Shown here piece after piece: positions 35,573 through 43,854 of a stretch of DNA of 64,000 bases. A program made the position numbers and the translations under genes. The stretch is from an uncultured Flavobacteriales bacterium (GTDB lineage: Bacteria > Bacteroidota > Bacteroidia > CAIKAF01), in assembly GCA_903825395.1 (NCBI GenBank), contig CAIKAF010000013.1, positions 37,256 through 101,255 on the forward strand, in the 5' to 3' direction. Each line of letters opens with the position of its first letter. Position 1 is the stretch's first letter. The notes beneath the pieces are model-generated. The model saw only the letters and a list, made by a program, of their open reading frames with translations, was not told where the DNA came from and did not search any database.

Positions 35573-36559
35573 TTGAAACCTGCATTTGAAAACCTAGATT
35601 GGAATTCGTTAAAATCAATGGGAAAGGTAGTTGCCATTTGCCACAGCCGACCCGATGGAGATGCCATTGGCAGCCTCTTGGGCTGGCACTGGATTTGCCA
35701 ATCCTATGGTATTGATTCCCTCCCCATGTGCCCCGATCCCATACCCGATTATTTGGGATTTCTCCCGGGAACTGAATCACTTTTTGTTTTCAATCCTACC
35801 GATCAAAATCCGGCAGAGCTCCTTCTGAATGAGGCAGGTTTAATTGTTTTACTTGACTTTTCAAGAAGAAACCGATGTGGAGACGAGCTGTCTGCGCTGT
35901 TGGCCAAGGCCAACTGCCCCGTTTGGTGCATTGACCACCATCCCGAACCCGAGAGCTTTGATGCCTTGTTCCACGATACCAGCGCAAGTTCTACCTCTGA
36001 ATTGGTGGTTCGGCTTACCTCTGAACCCTGCACGCCACAGGCCGCCATGTGTTTAATGGCGGGGCTGTTGACCGATACAGGCCGTTTTCAATTTGCCACA
36101 AGTCCTGCCACTTTTCAAGCGGCTTCCATTCTATTGAATTCCGATATGGATTACCGCTGTCTCACCGACCGGTTGTTCGAGCAAGAGTCCTTGCAAACCT
36201 TACGCCTTCGGGGGCATATTCTAAAAGATAAACTGATTCAATCTCCAGATCTACCCATTGCTTGGATTGAACTTTCCTTTCAAGATAGCAAATCCCTAAA
36301 TCTGAAATCGGGCGCCACAGAAGGCTGGGTGAATTTTGGACTTGCTATTGAAGGAAATCAAGCCTCTTTTTTGCTCCATGAAAAAGAGGAAGGTATTACC
36401 CGAATTTCCTTCCGCTCTAAGAATCAAGTAGAGGTAAATCGATTCGCAGAAAAATACTTTCAGGGCGGAGGACACAAATATGCCGCCGGCGGACGTTTTG
36501 AAGGGAACAGTGCAGCAGCACTTCAATTTTTATTGGAACGCGTACATGAACTTTTTTAA
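35573..36559 (+). CDS. nrnA: DHH-family bifunctional oligoribonuclease/PAP phosphatase (NrnA-like)
   Basis: 328 residues if the TTG at 35573 is used; the first ATG (35618) would cut into the first helix. DHH-DHHA1 domains: [13 protein letters not shown] (motif I), [15 protein letters not shown] (motif II), [10 protein letters not shown] (DHH motif III), [10 protein letters not shown] (motif IV) and, in DHHA1, [14 protein letters not shown] (GGGH). NrnA-type enzymes degrade short oligoribonucleotides or pAp in the cytoplasm. It is divergent from ndk and followed by two overlapping FKBP-like lipoprotein genes. Confidence 0.9.
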   Translation: MKPAFENLDWNSLKSMGKVVAICHSRPDGDAIGSLLGWHWICQSYGIDSLPMCPDPIPDYLGFLPGTESLFVFNPTDQNPAELLLNEAGLIVLLDFSRRNRCGDELSALLAKANCPVWCIDHHPEPESFDALFHDTSASSTSELVVRLTSEPCTPQAAMCLMAGLLTDTGRFQFATSPATFQAASILLNSDMDYRCLTDRLFEQESLQTLRLRGHILKDKLIQSPDLPIAWIELSFQDSKSLNLKSGATEGWVNFGLAIEGNQASFLLHEKEEGITRISFRSKNQVEVNRFAEKYFQGGGHKYAAGGRFEGNSAAALQFLLERVHELF

Positions 36560-37088
36560 GGCTCCCATTCCGGTCTTTATCCTGCTTGGCTTTTTAAGCC
36601 AGGCCTGTGGAGGCGCTTCACCTGAAGTTCCTCCACCCCCTCAAATCTCTGAAAAAAAGCTTCAGGAAGAATTAATTCAGGTCAACCAACGCATGATTCA
36701 AGAAGAACAATGGTTGATAAAAAAATACCTGGAGCGCAGAAATCTGCCCTTTGAATCCTTTGGAACCGGTTTGCACCTGGTTCGTCTGTCCAAACCCTTA
36801 ACCGGCTCTAAACCCAAACCGGGCGACTATGTTCAAATTGAGTATTCGGCCTCGTTGTTGGATGGTACTCCATGCTTTCGTTCAGAAGAGGCAGGAGAAG
36901 TGCTTCGCTTGGCATTCGACCCCATTGAATCCGGCTTGCAAGATGGAATTTTGAAGATGCAAACAGGAGAGGAGTGCTTGCTGTTGATACCATCGCACCT
37001 GGCCTTTGGGCTGTTGGGCGATTTAGATAAAATTCCGCCCTATACTCCAGTGGCATATAAGGTAAAATTGATGCGCATTCAGCCATGA
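36546..37088 (+). CDS. FKBP-type peptidyl-prolyl isomerase lipoprotein
   Basis: 180 residues from the ATG at 36546, which lies 14 bp inside the nrnA end. Signal peptide with lipobox LSQACGG (Cys19). A proline-rich linker and a helical segment (LQEELIQVNQRMIQEEQWLI) precede an FKBP fold: GDYVQIEYSASLLDGTPCFR, FDPIESGLQDGILKMQTGEE, LLIPSHLAFG, IPPYTPVAYKVKLM. It should act as a periplasmic folding helper. Similar lipoproteins occur in Bacteroidota next to gliding/secretion genes, but no such genes are visible here. Confidence 0.82.
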   Translation: MNFFKAPIPVFILLGFLSQACGGASPEVPPPPQISEKKLQEELIQVNQRMIQEEQWLIKKYLERRNLPFESFGTGLHLVRLSKPLTGSKPKPGDYVQIEYSASLLDGTPCFRSEEAGEVLRLAFDPIESGLQDGILKMQTGEECLLLIPSHLAFGLLGDLDKIPPYTPVAYKVKLMRIQP

Positions 37089-37954
37089 GGAACCACTTTG
37101 TTTTCTATTTTGTTTTCACTGCTCTTATTCAGGCCTGTGGATTGGGTTCTGGTTTTGAAGAGCTGGGTCCTGAAATGAGCTTGAAATTGGACTCCGATTT
37201 GGATGGTGGTCCAACGGGCGATTCTGTGGTATGGCTTAGAATGTCCGCCTGGATTTCAAATTCCGAGGATTCAATTTTGGAACCCACCTCCGGATTCAAT
37301 TTAGAGGTGCACAAAGTTGCTTCTACCAATCCCAACGATTTAATAGCGGTATTGCCGCATTTAAGTGCCGGAGATTCAGGAGCAATTCAGTGGACCAAAC
37401 AGGCATTCCAGAGCATACCTGAATTTAAAAATCTGGTGTTGAATGGCTTGAAATCAGATAGTTTGGTGCGACTTAGGTTTCGGGTTTTGGAAGTTCGAAA
37501 TCGAGAAGGTCTTGAGGCCCTAAATCGAGAAAAAGAGCAACAGGCTGCCGCCTACGCGGTTGATGAATTCAAAGCCTACATTCAACTGTATAGGCCAGAT
37601 TTGGTCTCCATTCCATTTTCACCCTTTGTTATCAAAGAAACCTTTCAAGAAAAGGCCAAACAGCTGCAGTATGGTGATTCCATTCGCATCCGTTACCTGT
37701 TGCTCACCTTAGATGGCCGTCCTGTGGAAGGAGATTGGTCCGATTCCGGCCAACTTCATTTGAAAATTGGCCCCAGCAGCCTCTTTCCAATGGCTTTTTT
37801 TGAAGGACTAATGCAATTTAAAGAAGGAGAGCAGGGCCTGCTGTTGATTCCTTACACCCATTGGAGTTCCAATCCCCCTTCCGCTTGGGCAAAGTATGGA
37901 TTGCACGCCTTTGATAATTTGGTGTATAAGATCGACGTCGAACGGGTATTTTAA
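37085..37954 (+). CDS. FKBP-like lipoprotein
   Basis: 289 residues. The ATG overlaps the previous TGA (ATGA). Lipobox LIQACGLGS (Cys18). The C-terminal part is FKBP-like (YGDSIRIRYLLLTLDGRPVE, then FFEGLMQFKEGEQGLLLIPY), although many active-site aromatics seem missing. The N-terminal 130 residues form another beta-rich domain, perhaps a second degenerate FKBP repeat. It is probably a structural partner of the preceding lipoprotein rather than an active isomerase. Confidence 0.7.
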   Translation: MRNHFVFYFVFTALIQACGLGSGFEELGPEMSLKLDSDLDGGPTGDSVVWLRMSAWISNSEDSILEPTSGFNLEVHKVASTNPNDLIAVLPHLSAGDSGAIQWTKQAFQSIPEFKNLVLNGLKSDSLVRLRFRVLEVRNREGLEALNREKEQQAAAYAVDEFKAYIQLYRPDLVSIPFSPFVIKETFQEKAKQLQYGDSIRIRYLLLTLDGRPVEGDWSDSGQLHLKIGPSSLFPMAFFEGLMQFKEGEQGLLLIPYTHWSSNPPSAWAKYGLHAFDNLVYKIDVERVF

Positions 37955-37975
37955 CTCATATTGAGGGGTAATGCC

Positions 37976-38260
37976 TTATTTCCCCTTTTGTTTTTCCCAC
38001 TGCTTGCGCAGGGCATCGATGCATTCATCCAAGGCAGTTTCAAACCTTGGTCCCTGTTTTTTTGCAAACAAATCATTCCCCGGAACCCGAAGTCGGACTT
38101 CTGCTGCTTTATTGTTTTCAACGTCTTGAGTCCGCTTGTAGGTAACCTCTACCCCAACCAAATCAGGAATTCGATCGTAGAAAGTGGAAAGTTTCTTTGT
38201 GGTCCTGTCTTTTAATGTCTCCTTTAGGTTTAGAGAAGGTGCAAGAATTCGAATGTCCAT
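37976..38260 (-). CDS. hpf: Short-form ribosome hibernation promoting factor
   Basis: 94 residues, HPF/RaiA family. It begins MDIRILAPSLNLKETLKDRT (the family's first strand and helix), then VGVEVTYKRTQDVENNKAAE, VRLRVPGNDLFAKKQGPRFE and TALDECIDALRKQWEKQK. These proteins bind the 30S A and P sites and silence or dimerise ribosomes in slow growth. It lacks the long-form C-terminal dimerisation domain. It is the last gene of a minus-strand series with xerC and rpsU, 102 bp downstream of xerC. Confidence 0.92.
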   Translation of the reverse strand: MDIRILAPSLNLKETLKDRTTKKLSTFYDRIPDLVGVEVTYKRTQDVENNKAAEVRLRVPGNDLFAKKQGPRFETALDECIDALRKQWEKQKGK

Positions 38261-38362
38261 GGCAACAGGGTGTTTTTAATTGATGAGAAAGAAAGGCAAA
38301 GACACCTTTCCATGCCACAAGTTACCGAACCTTTAAATTAAAAAACACCCAATTAAAGTAAA

Positions 38363-39283
38363 TTAACCTTGTTGTCCTTTTGGGTGGGCCTTGGCATAGG
38401 CTGTTTTTAGTCGCTCGATGCTAACATGGGTATACACTTGTGTGGCTGCCAGGCCTGCATGTCCCAATAACTCTTTAACGGCTAAAATATCTGCACCTTC
38501 ACTGAGCAGCCAAGTAGCAAAGGTGTGGCGAAGCAAATGAGGTCCACGGTAATCGCTTTGAGTAACCTGACTCAGGTATTTTTTAGTTTGGCTGTACATC
38601 CAATCTCCGGTGCAGGCCTTCCCTTGGTTGGTCAGGAATAGAGCATCTGTAGAGATACCCCCACCGATTTGAAGAATAAAATCTGCTCTTTGTTTCAAAT
38701 ACTCCTTCAGCCAATCTACTAGGATTGGATGCAGGGGGATCAGCCGTTCTTTTTGTCGTTTTCCCATCACGCGGATGGTACTTCCTGCAAAAGATACATC
38801 ACCGGTTTTTAGTCCAACCAATTCTGCCCTTCGCATGCCGGTATATAAAAAGCAACCCAGCATGGTTTTGTCTCGGTATCCGGCGAAGTCTGAACTGAGT
38901 TGGAACAACGAAGCCAATTGCTGGGCTTGAGATGGGGTTAAAAAATGCGGTTGCCGTTTGGGTGTTTTTAAATTTTTCAGGTCTTGCGTTGGATCAATAT
39001 CCATTCGTTTTTGCCGCTTCATGAACTGAAAAAAGGTTCTGAGCGTGGACAACGTTCGATTGATGGAGGTTCTGGCCAGTCGTTTGTGCCTTAAATGAAT
39101 TAAAAACGACCGGATATCGGTTGGTTCAATAGAATTCCATTCTTCAGTGCCATCAACCCCAAATAAAAAGACCCGGAGTTGCTCCAGGTCATTCTGATAT
39201 GCTCGAACGGTATGCGAAGATAACCTACGCTCCGCTTTCAGGTACGATAAAAAGGAAGAGATGCCATCTGTGCCGGCGTTCAT
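38363..39283 (-). CDS. xerC: Tyrosine recombinase XerC/XerD
   Basis: 306 residues. N-terminal SAM-like domain (FLSYLKAERRLSSHTVRAY, RTSINRTLSTLRTFFQFM), then a catalytic domain with all six family residues: Arg in TGMRRAELVGL, Lys in VMGKRQKERLIPL, His/Arg in HLLRHTFATWLL, His in ELLGHAGLAATQ and the nucleophile in QVYTHV. It resolves chromosome dimers at dif with a partner recombinase. It starts 20 bp after rpsU, a typical Bacteroidota arrangement. XerC versus XerD is judged from the rpsU context. Confidence 0.93.
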   Translation of the reverse strand: MNAGTDGISSFLSYLKAERRLSSHTVRAYQNDLEQLRVFLFGVDGTEEWNSIEPTDIRSFLIHLRHKRLARTSINRTLSTLRTFFQFMKRQKRMDIDPTQDLKNLKTPKRQPHFLTPSQAQQLASLFQLSSDFAGYRDKTMLGCFLYTGMRRAELVGLKTGDVSFAGSTIRVMGKRQKERLIPLHPILVDWLKEYLKQRADFILQIGGGISTDALFLTNQGKACTGDWMYSQTKKYLSQVTQSDYRGPHLLRHTFATWLLSEGADILAVKELLGHAGLAATQVYTHVSIERLKTAYAKAHPKGQQG

Positions 39284-39303
39284 GGCCGAGATAGCTTCCC
39301 AAC

Positions 39304-39501
39304 TTAAATGTTGGTTTCCTGACGGCGAATTTGCTCGATGTAAGCAGCCTTAGTAATTTCATCACGACGCTCTACCGATGGTTTGGTAAAGGCTTGACGC
39401 TTTCTAAGTTGCTTCAAAGCACCTGTTTTTTCAAACTTGCGTTTGAACTTTTTAAGGGCGCGATCGATGTTTTCACCTTCTTTAATTGGGATAATCAACA
39501 T
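39304..39501 (-). CDS. rpsU: 30S ribosomal protein S21
   Basis: 65 residues: PIKEGENIDRALKKFKRKFE, TGALKQLRKRQAFTKPSVER, a basic helical protein of the small subunit that affects mRNA start-site selection. Bacteroidota S21 is of interest because ribosomes of this phylum hide the anti-Shine-Dalgarno sequence with bS21, bS18 and bS6. It has its own promoter (TACATTTG) and is followed by xerC. Confidence 0.97.
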   Translation of the reverse strand: MLIIPIKEGENIDRALKKFKRKFEKTGALKQLRKRQAFTKPSVERRDEITKAAYIEQIRRQETNI

Positions 39502-39524
39502 GTGATAGTCTTTTTAATGGAGTG

Positions 39525-39555
39525 CAAATGTAGAGAAATCCTTTTTGTTTCTCAA
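39525..39555 (-). promoter_or_regulatory. Promoter of rpsU
   Basis: The minus strand carries TTTG near 39555-39553 (in ATATTTGAGA), about 20 bp spacing, and then TACATTTG (39532-39525), a full -7 match. The start codon is 24 nt further on. This is one of the best complete promoters in the window. Confidence 0.65.
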
Positions 39556-39572
39556 ATATTTTGATGCAGTTT

Positions 39573-39603
39573 TTTGTAAAACTCAGGGATGAACGTATAT
39601 TTG
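39573..39603 (+). promoter_or_regulatory. Promoter of tRNA-Arg
   Basis: TTTG (39573-39576), a 19-bp spacer, then TATATTTG (39596-39603), a full Bacteroidota -33/-7 pair. Transcription should start about 7-9 nt before the mature tRNA 5' end at 39617, leaving a very short leader for RNase P. Confidence 0.75.
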
Positions 39604-39616
39604 CCCCACTTTAATA

Positions 39617-39693
39617 GGCCCCGTAGCTTAATTGGATAGAGCATCTGACTACGGATCAGAAGGTTAGGAGTTCGAATCTCTTCGGGGTCACCA
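39617..39693 (+). tRNA. tRNA-Arg (anticodon ACG)
   Basis: Full cloverleaf, 77 nt including an encoded CCA. The acceptor stem GGCCCCG pairs with CGGGGTC (one G-U). The anticodon stem is TCTGA/TCAGA around loop CTACGGA, anticodon ACG (reads CGU, and CGC/CGA after A-to-I editing). T arm GGTTCGAATC-type (GGAGTTCGAATCTC). A rho-independent terminator follows immediately. Confidence 0.97.
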
Positions 39694-39720
39694 GCCCGGC
39701 TTTACGCCGGGCTTTTTTTT
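39693..39720 (+). terminator. Rho-independent terminator of tRNA-Arg
   Basis: AGCCCGGC-TTTAC-GCCGGGCT is an 8-bp perfect stem with a 5-nt loop, followed by a run of at least seven T. It begins at the last base of the tRNA CCA, so the gene is a minimal transcription unit. Confidence 0.92.
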
Positions 39721-39759
39721 TACACGAATTGATTTTTAAGATAGACCAACATCTCTACA

Positions 39760-39918
39760 CATCAATCCCCGTAGGGGTGGAATTTTTGTAGAAGGTAATC
39801 GCTCTCACGACACTAGAACCCCGTAGGGCTGACATTATTATTGATTGTAGATTCCTCAGGCCCCCAAAACCCCGTTGGGCTGACATTATTGTAGAAAGCA
39901 ATCGCCCCCACACCCCTA
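39760..39918. repeat. Three tandem CCCCGTAGGG-type repeats
   Basis: Three units begin at 39767, 39819 and 39870 (spacing 52 and 51 bp). Each has CCCCGTAGGGG or CCCCGTAGGGC or CCCCGTTGGGC, then TGACATTATT or TGGAATTTTT, GTAGAA or GTAGAT, and AATCGC. The CCCCGTAGGGG of unit 1 is itself near-palindromic. Sequences of this look occur in intergenic DNA of many Bacteroidota. Their role is unknown. They fill the 288-bp gap between the tRNA terminator and the next gene. Confidence 0.7.
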
Positions 39919-39972
39919 ACCCATCCACGAATTAAGTTTGTATGCAATAGGTTAATTTTTTATAAACTTTAA

Positions 39973-39980
39973 TATATTTG
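39973..39980 (+). promoter_or_regulatory. -7 box TATATTTG
   Basis: TATATTTG, a full match to TAnnTTTG, 28 nt upstream of the ATG at 40009. It drives the T9SS cargo gene that follows. Confidence 0.6.
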
Positions 39981-40008
39981 AGGAAACAAAAAACTTAAAG
40001 CAAATTCT

Positions 40009-41895
40009 ATGAATTTACGTTTTACCGCTGTGGCCGCCAGTTTGATTCTGAGCGGAGTTGGATTGGCTCAAACCTCCGTTCCATGTGGACGAGCCACCAA
40101 TATCTATACCATTCTTAGACCTTCACAAAACCAGGTGTATGCCGATCAATCCTCAAAATCCATTATTTTTATACACCGTCAGGATGTATCGCAAAGCGGT
40201 GAGCCCGCTGGCAATAGTGGGGTTTTGCTGTACAGCGTTTCCGATAATTTTGGAAGCAGCTTTACTCAAAATGTGAGCCGGTTAAATCCCGCCTACACTC
40301 GTGCTGCTCGTTACCCTCAAATTGCGCTCTACAATGGCAATGATGGGGTTTCCTTTTCAAATACCTCTACCATTTGGGCAGCCCCCACATTGAAACCCGG
40401 AAATGCGGGTTGGGATGGTCATGTTGGCGGTGCCCTTGCATCGGTTACCAACAATCCAAACTCGACCGAAAACTACGCTTTCCAAAACCAAAATTCAGGC
40501 TTGCCCGGTGGATTGATTCAGCGACCAGGTACTACCGAGTATTTTATGGTGGAAACGCCCCTTAAAAACGATACCCTTCAAGCCGATTCAATTTATGTGT
40601 ATAAGGGTATTTTTGATCCCAGCACCACCGATATATCTTGGTCCAGAACGCACGTGTTGACAGCCAATACCAACAAGACGTACGATGGCGACGGTCGGCA
40701 AATGCAACCCAACATTTCATTCTCTCCCGACGGTCAAATCGGCTGGATTGGAGCTCTAGGTGACCTTGTAGGCGGAATGGATTCGGTGTATAGCCCTATT
40801 CTTTACAAAAGCACCGATGGTGGACAATCTTGGGGAGCTCCAGTTGAAGTTCAGCTGGCCAACCTACCTGTAATCATGGATTCATTGCAATCGTTGCTGT
40901 ACCTAACTCAAAACGGAGATACCGCTTACGTTTCAGCTCCTACAACCACCTTCGATTTTGATTTAACAGTGGATAATGGAGGAAATCCCCATTTCTTTTG
41001 TACCGTAGGTGCCGGTGAGGTTCGCTCGCTGCAAGGAGTTGCTCAAGGAAATGGTAAGGTGTATTCTGTATATCCATTTTATACCCCAATGATGATGGAT
41101 ATTACCTCGCTGGACGGTGGAGCATCTTGGACAGCCGAGTACATCTCTCCTCTGCTTACATTCAGAACAGATATTCCCGTTAACGTATCCATTGACGCAT
41201 ATCCGCAAGCTTCAAGAAATGCCGATGGCAGCCTGGTGTTTTTCTCTTGGACAGACACCGATACCTTATTGGTTGGTTCAACCATTGATAATACTTCTCC
41301 CAATTTGCGGGTAGCCGGCTTGCGCATCAGCGACCGATTCAAAACCTGTTACCGTCGGGTAGAAGGTGTTATTAATGACGATTTGGTGCTTGCACCCTCA
41401 ATGGCTCCTTATGTGATCAGCGACAACAACAATACCCGCCACACATTGCCTATTGTTTCTGCTCGCCTTATTTCTGATTCAGATAACCCTGTAGAGTTTC
41501 ATTATTTGGGCAATGTAGCCAGATTGTGCAATGAAGATTTTATCGATCCCAATTTAGGCATTGACTACCGCTACAGCTTTGATGGAATTTGCTACAACTG
41601 GCAATGGGATGTGTGTGAGCCATCTAGCTCAATCGAAGAAGAAACTCCTGCTACCGAGGTGAATTTGTACCCCAATCCCGTGGTTCAAACAGCTACCGTA
41701 AATCTCAGCAGTTTTAACGGTCAGCCCGTAACTGTACGAGTTATGAATACGTTAGGTCAGGTTGTTCTTGATTTGGGTGAGGTTTCTACTTCAAGCCTAA
41801 GCCTAGATGCTCAATCGTTTGCTCCAGGTATGTACATCTTAAACCTGAACGCTGCTACCAAGAACGAATCTGTTCGCTTTATGATTCAGGAGTAA
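40009..41895 (+). CDS. Secreted sialidase-like/BNR-repeat protein with T9SS sorting domain
   Basis: 628 residues. Signal peptide RFTAVAASLILSGVGLAQ. The body contains BNR/Asp-box-like segments (YKSTDGGQSWGAPVEV; SLDGGASWTAEYISPLL) and repeated SPDGQ or DNGGNPH strands, suggesting a beta-propeller. The C-terminus is a clear T9SS type A domain (EVNLYPNPVVQTATVNLSSF...GMYILNLNAATKN). Some Cys pairs near the end may form disulphides. It is cell-surface or released. No catalytic residues are recognised, so it may be a binding or structural protein. It has its own promoter and terminator. Confidence 0.8.
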   Translation: MNLRFTAVAASLILSGVGLAQTSVPCGRATNIYTILRPSQNQVYADQSSKSIIFIHRQDVSQSGEPAGNSGVLLYSVSDNFGSSFTQNVSRLNPAYTRAARYPQIALYNGNDGVSFSNTSTIWAAPTLKPGNAGWDGHVGGALASVTNNPNSTENYAFQNQNSGLPGGLIQRPGTTEYFMVETPLKNDTLQADSIYVYKGIFDPSTTDISWSRTHVLTANTNKTYDGDGRQMQPNISFSPDGQIGWIGALGDLVGGMDSVYSPILYKSTDGGQSWGAPVEVQLANLPVIMDSLQSLLYLTQNGDTAYVSAPTTTFDFDLTVDNGGNPHFFCTVGAGEVRSLQGVAQGNGKVYSVYPFYTPMMMDITSLDGGASWTAEYISPLLTFRTDIPVNVSIDAYPQASRNADGSLVFFSWTDTDTLLVGSTIDNTSPNLRVAGLRISDRFKTCYRRVEGVINDDLVLAPSMAPYVISDNNNTRHTLPIVSARLISDSDNPVEFHYLGNVARLCNEDFIDPNLGIDYRYSFDGICYNWQWDVCEPSSSIEEETPATEVNLYPNPVVQTATVNLSSFNGQPVTVRVMNTLGQVVLDLGEVSTSSLSLDAQSFAPGMYILNLNAATKNESVRFMIQE

Positions 41896-41913
41896 TTTCC
41901 AAATCGATGGATT

Positions 41914-41944
41914 AAAAAAGGGAGGCCATTCGCCTCCCTTTTTT
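41914..41944 (+). terminator. Rho-independent terminator
   Basis: AAAAAAGGGAGGC-CATTC-GCCTCCCTTTTTT: a 7-bp GC stem extended by six A-T pairs, loop CATTC, ending in a T-run. It follows the T9SS cargo gene by 18 bp. The A-run on the other side would let it work in both directions. Confidence 0.92.
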
Positions 41945-41945
41945 G

Positions 41946-41976
41946 TTGGCACTCCCTGTAAAAGCACGTACCTTTG
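41946..41976 (+). promoter_or_regulatory. Promoter of comEC
   Basis: TTG at 41946-41948, a 20-bp spacer and TACCTTTG (41969-41976), a full -7 match. The leader to the ATG at 42023 is about 42 nt. It starts right after the terminator of the previous gene. Confidence 0.6.
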
Positions 41977-42022
41977 TGATTTAAATACAGGGGTACAACG
42001 GTGCTCTGAATTGAATTAAAAT

Positions 42023-43828
42023 ATGAACTTCCCCAGCTTTTGGAAGTTCCTCACCCCCCTTTTATTGGGCTATTTGCTGCCAGAAATAGGTTGGATTTTT
42101 GTCCTGCTGTTGTTTTTGGCCAGTGCCTATCAAACCCAATATGCCCTAACCTTAAATCTCGTGATCTGGGCATTTGGTGCTTTGGGCCAATCGCCGATGC
42201 CCGCAGAAGAACCCTGGAGTTCAGATTGCCAGGTTTTAGTGGAAATAACCAGAGCATCCTCGAGCAATTCCAAGTCCATAGAGGCAAAGGTTGTTTCGGG
42301 TTCGCTCAAGCCCGGGCAAAGGCTATTAATACGCATTCATCCGAATGAAAATCAGGCTCCAGTCGAGGGCGAATTTTGGTGGGTGCAGGGTAGTGCAGAA
42401 TGGCCGGCTCAGCCACGTATTCCTTCGGCTTTTTCTGAACAAAAGTTACTTAAGACAAAAAGACTTAACGCTGTTTTGAAGGTACATAAAAATGGGCTTT
42501 GGTGCCAATACTCTGCCCCCCATTCCACGATTAAAGACAAACCGCTTCAATCCCAAATGGCGGATCGAATTCAGGCCCGCAGTCCAAATCCAGCGGTGGG
42601 CTATTTTATTCGAGCTTTACTATTGGGCGACAAATCAGAACTGCCAAAAGCCACTAAAGAAGCCTTCCGGCGCACGGGATTAAGTCACCTGTTGGCTGTT
42701 TCCGGCTTGCATGTGGGAATTTTATTCGCCGGTTTGGCTCTCATTTTGAATCTGGTCCCCGGAAAAAATGGTGGCGTTTCCTTTTTTAAAGCGCTTATTC
42801 TTTGTCTAGGATTGCTAGGGTATTCTTGGTTGACTGGTTTTTCGGCTTCTGTGATTAGAGCCTCTCTTATGCTTGGTTTTGCTCAATGCTTGATGGTATT
42901 TCGCCGCCAAAGTTCTGGGATTCAAATCTTGGCTTGGGTTGTGTTTTTCTTGTTCGCTTTGGCCCCGGACATTTTAAGGGATGGTGGATTCCAATTGTCT
43001 GTTTTGGCTGTGGTTGGGATTTTGGTGCTTGAACCTAGACTTCGAGGTTTAAAGCCAACGAAGTGCCCAGGTTGGCTATGGTCTAGCTTGGTTGTTAGTT
43101 TTTCAGCTCAATTGATTACCGCTCCAGTATTATTAAGCTGGGGGACTACCTTTCCTACTTGGTTTTTACTAACCAATTTAATCGCAATTCCATTGACAAC
43201 TATTATAATGTACATCGGCTTGGCTTGGTCTTTTTTATTACTGTTTTCTATTTCTTTTGATGGCTTAGATGCTGCAGTATCTTGGCTTGTGTCATGGTAT
43301 TTAAAAGGAATAGACTGGATGGGCTCTTGGCCCGCTTCTGAACTGGTATTCACAGCACCCAATTCGATGTCCTTGGTCTTGGTTTATGGGATTATTGTGG
43401 CGCTGGTTTGGAGGGTTTATTTAGCCTCCCCTTGGCCCTACCTTTGGGTTGCCCTACTGTGGGCTGGCTGGTTTTGGTACAAGGAGGCCGAACAGCGGCA
43501 ACCTCTTCAACTTGTTTTGTCTGAAGCAGACCACAAGCAAGCCATTTTTTTTATTCAAGGCTCTAGCCTAAAAGATGTCTTGTTGTTGGATTCATCTTCT
43601 TTACCATTGCGATTAAGATACGAGGAGAATACCTATTTAGCGACTCAGCTTGCGATAAGACCAGAGAACCTGAACGAAAATGAGGTTTTAATCTGGTTAA
43701 ATAAAAAGGCTCCACCAAAAGCATGGATTGAAAATTTACCCCTTGGAATTAAAAAATATACCCTGCACGCTTGGGCAGGCAAGGATTGGATTCAGATTCA
43801 AGATAGTACGGATATTCTTTTGTATTAG
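42023..43828 (+). CDS. comEC: ComEC/Rec2-family competence membrane protein
   Basis: 601 residues. N-terminal membrane helices and an OB-like DUF4131 segment come first, then the Competence domain with the family hallmark LSHLLAVSGLHVGILFAGLA, GYSWLTGFSASVIRASLMLG, and many membrane helices to about residue 480. ComEC forms the inner-membrane channel for single-stranded DNA during uptake. The usual C-terminal metallo-beta-lactamase domain is missing; the protein ends with about 100 soluble residues, a short form seen in several Bacteroidota. The gene stands alone with its own promoter. Confidence 0.9.
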   Translation: MNFPSFWKFLTPLLLGYLLPEIGWIFVLLLFLASAYQTQYALTLNLVIWAFGALGQSPMPAEEPWSSDCQVLVEITRASSSNSKSIEAKVVSGSLKPGQRLLIRIHPNENQAPVEGEFWWVQGSAEWPAQPRIPSAFSEQKLLKTKRLNAVLKVHKNGLWCQYSAPHSTIKDKPLQSQMADRIQARSPNPAVGYFIRALLLGDKSELPKATKEAFRRTGLSHLLAVSGLHVGILFAGLALILNLVPGKNGGVSFFKALILCLGLLGYSWLTGFSASVIRASLMLGFAQCLMVFRRQSSGIQILAWVVFFLFALAPDILRDGGFQLSVLAVVGILVLEPRLRGLKPTKCPGWLWSSLVVSFSAQLITAPVLLSWGTTFPTWFLLTNLIAIPLTTIIMYIGLAWSFLLLFSISFDGLDAAVSWLVSWYLKGIDWMGSWPASELVFTAPNSMSLVLVYGIIVALVWRVYLASPWPYLWVALLWAGWFWYKEAEQRQPLQLVLSEADHKQAIFFIQGSSLKDVLLLDSSSLPLRLRYEENTYLATQLAIRPENLNENEVLIWLNKKAPPKAWIENLPLGIKKYTLHAWAGKDWIQIQDSTDILLY

Positions 43829-43850
43829 GCCGGTACTTTCCCTATTTTTG
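43819..43850 (+). promoter_or_regulatory. Promoter with -7 box 4 nt before the start codon
   Basis: TTTG (43819-43822), a 20-bp spacer, and TATTTTTG (43843-43850), a full match, followed by TGGA and the ATG at 43855. Both boxes and spacing are good, so this is the strongest case for a leaderless message in the window. Confidence 0.65.
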
Positions 43851-43854
43851 TGGA

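Noticed and set aside
39760..39918. CRISPR array
   Set aside because: Only three degenerate units with internal differences, no constant repeat and no cas genes.
43819..43850. Chance A/T-rich match rather than a promoter
   Set aside because: Kept as a promoter because both boxes and the 20-bp spacing match and eight other genes show the same placement.
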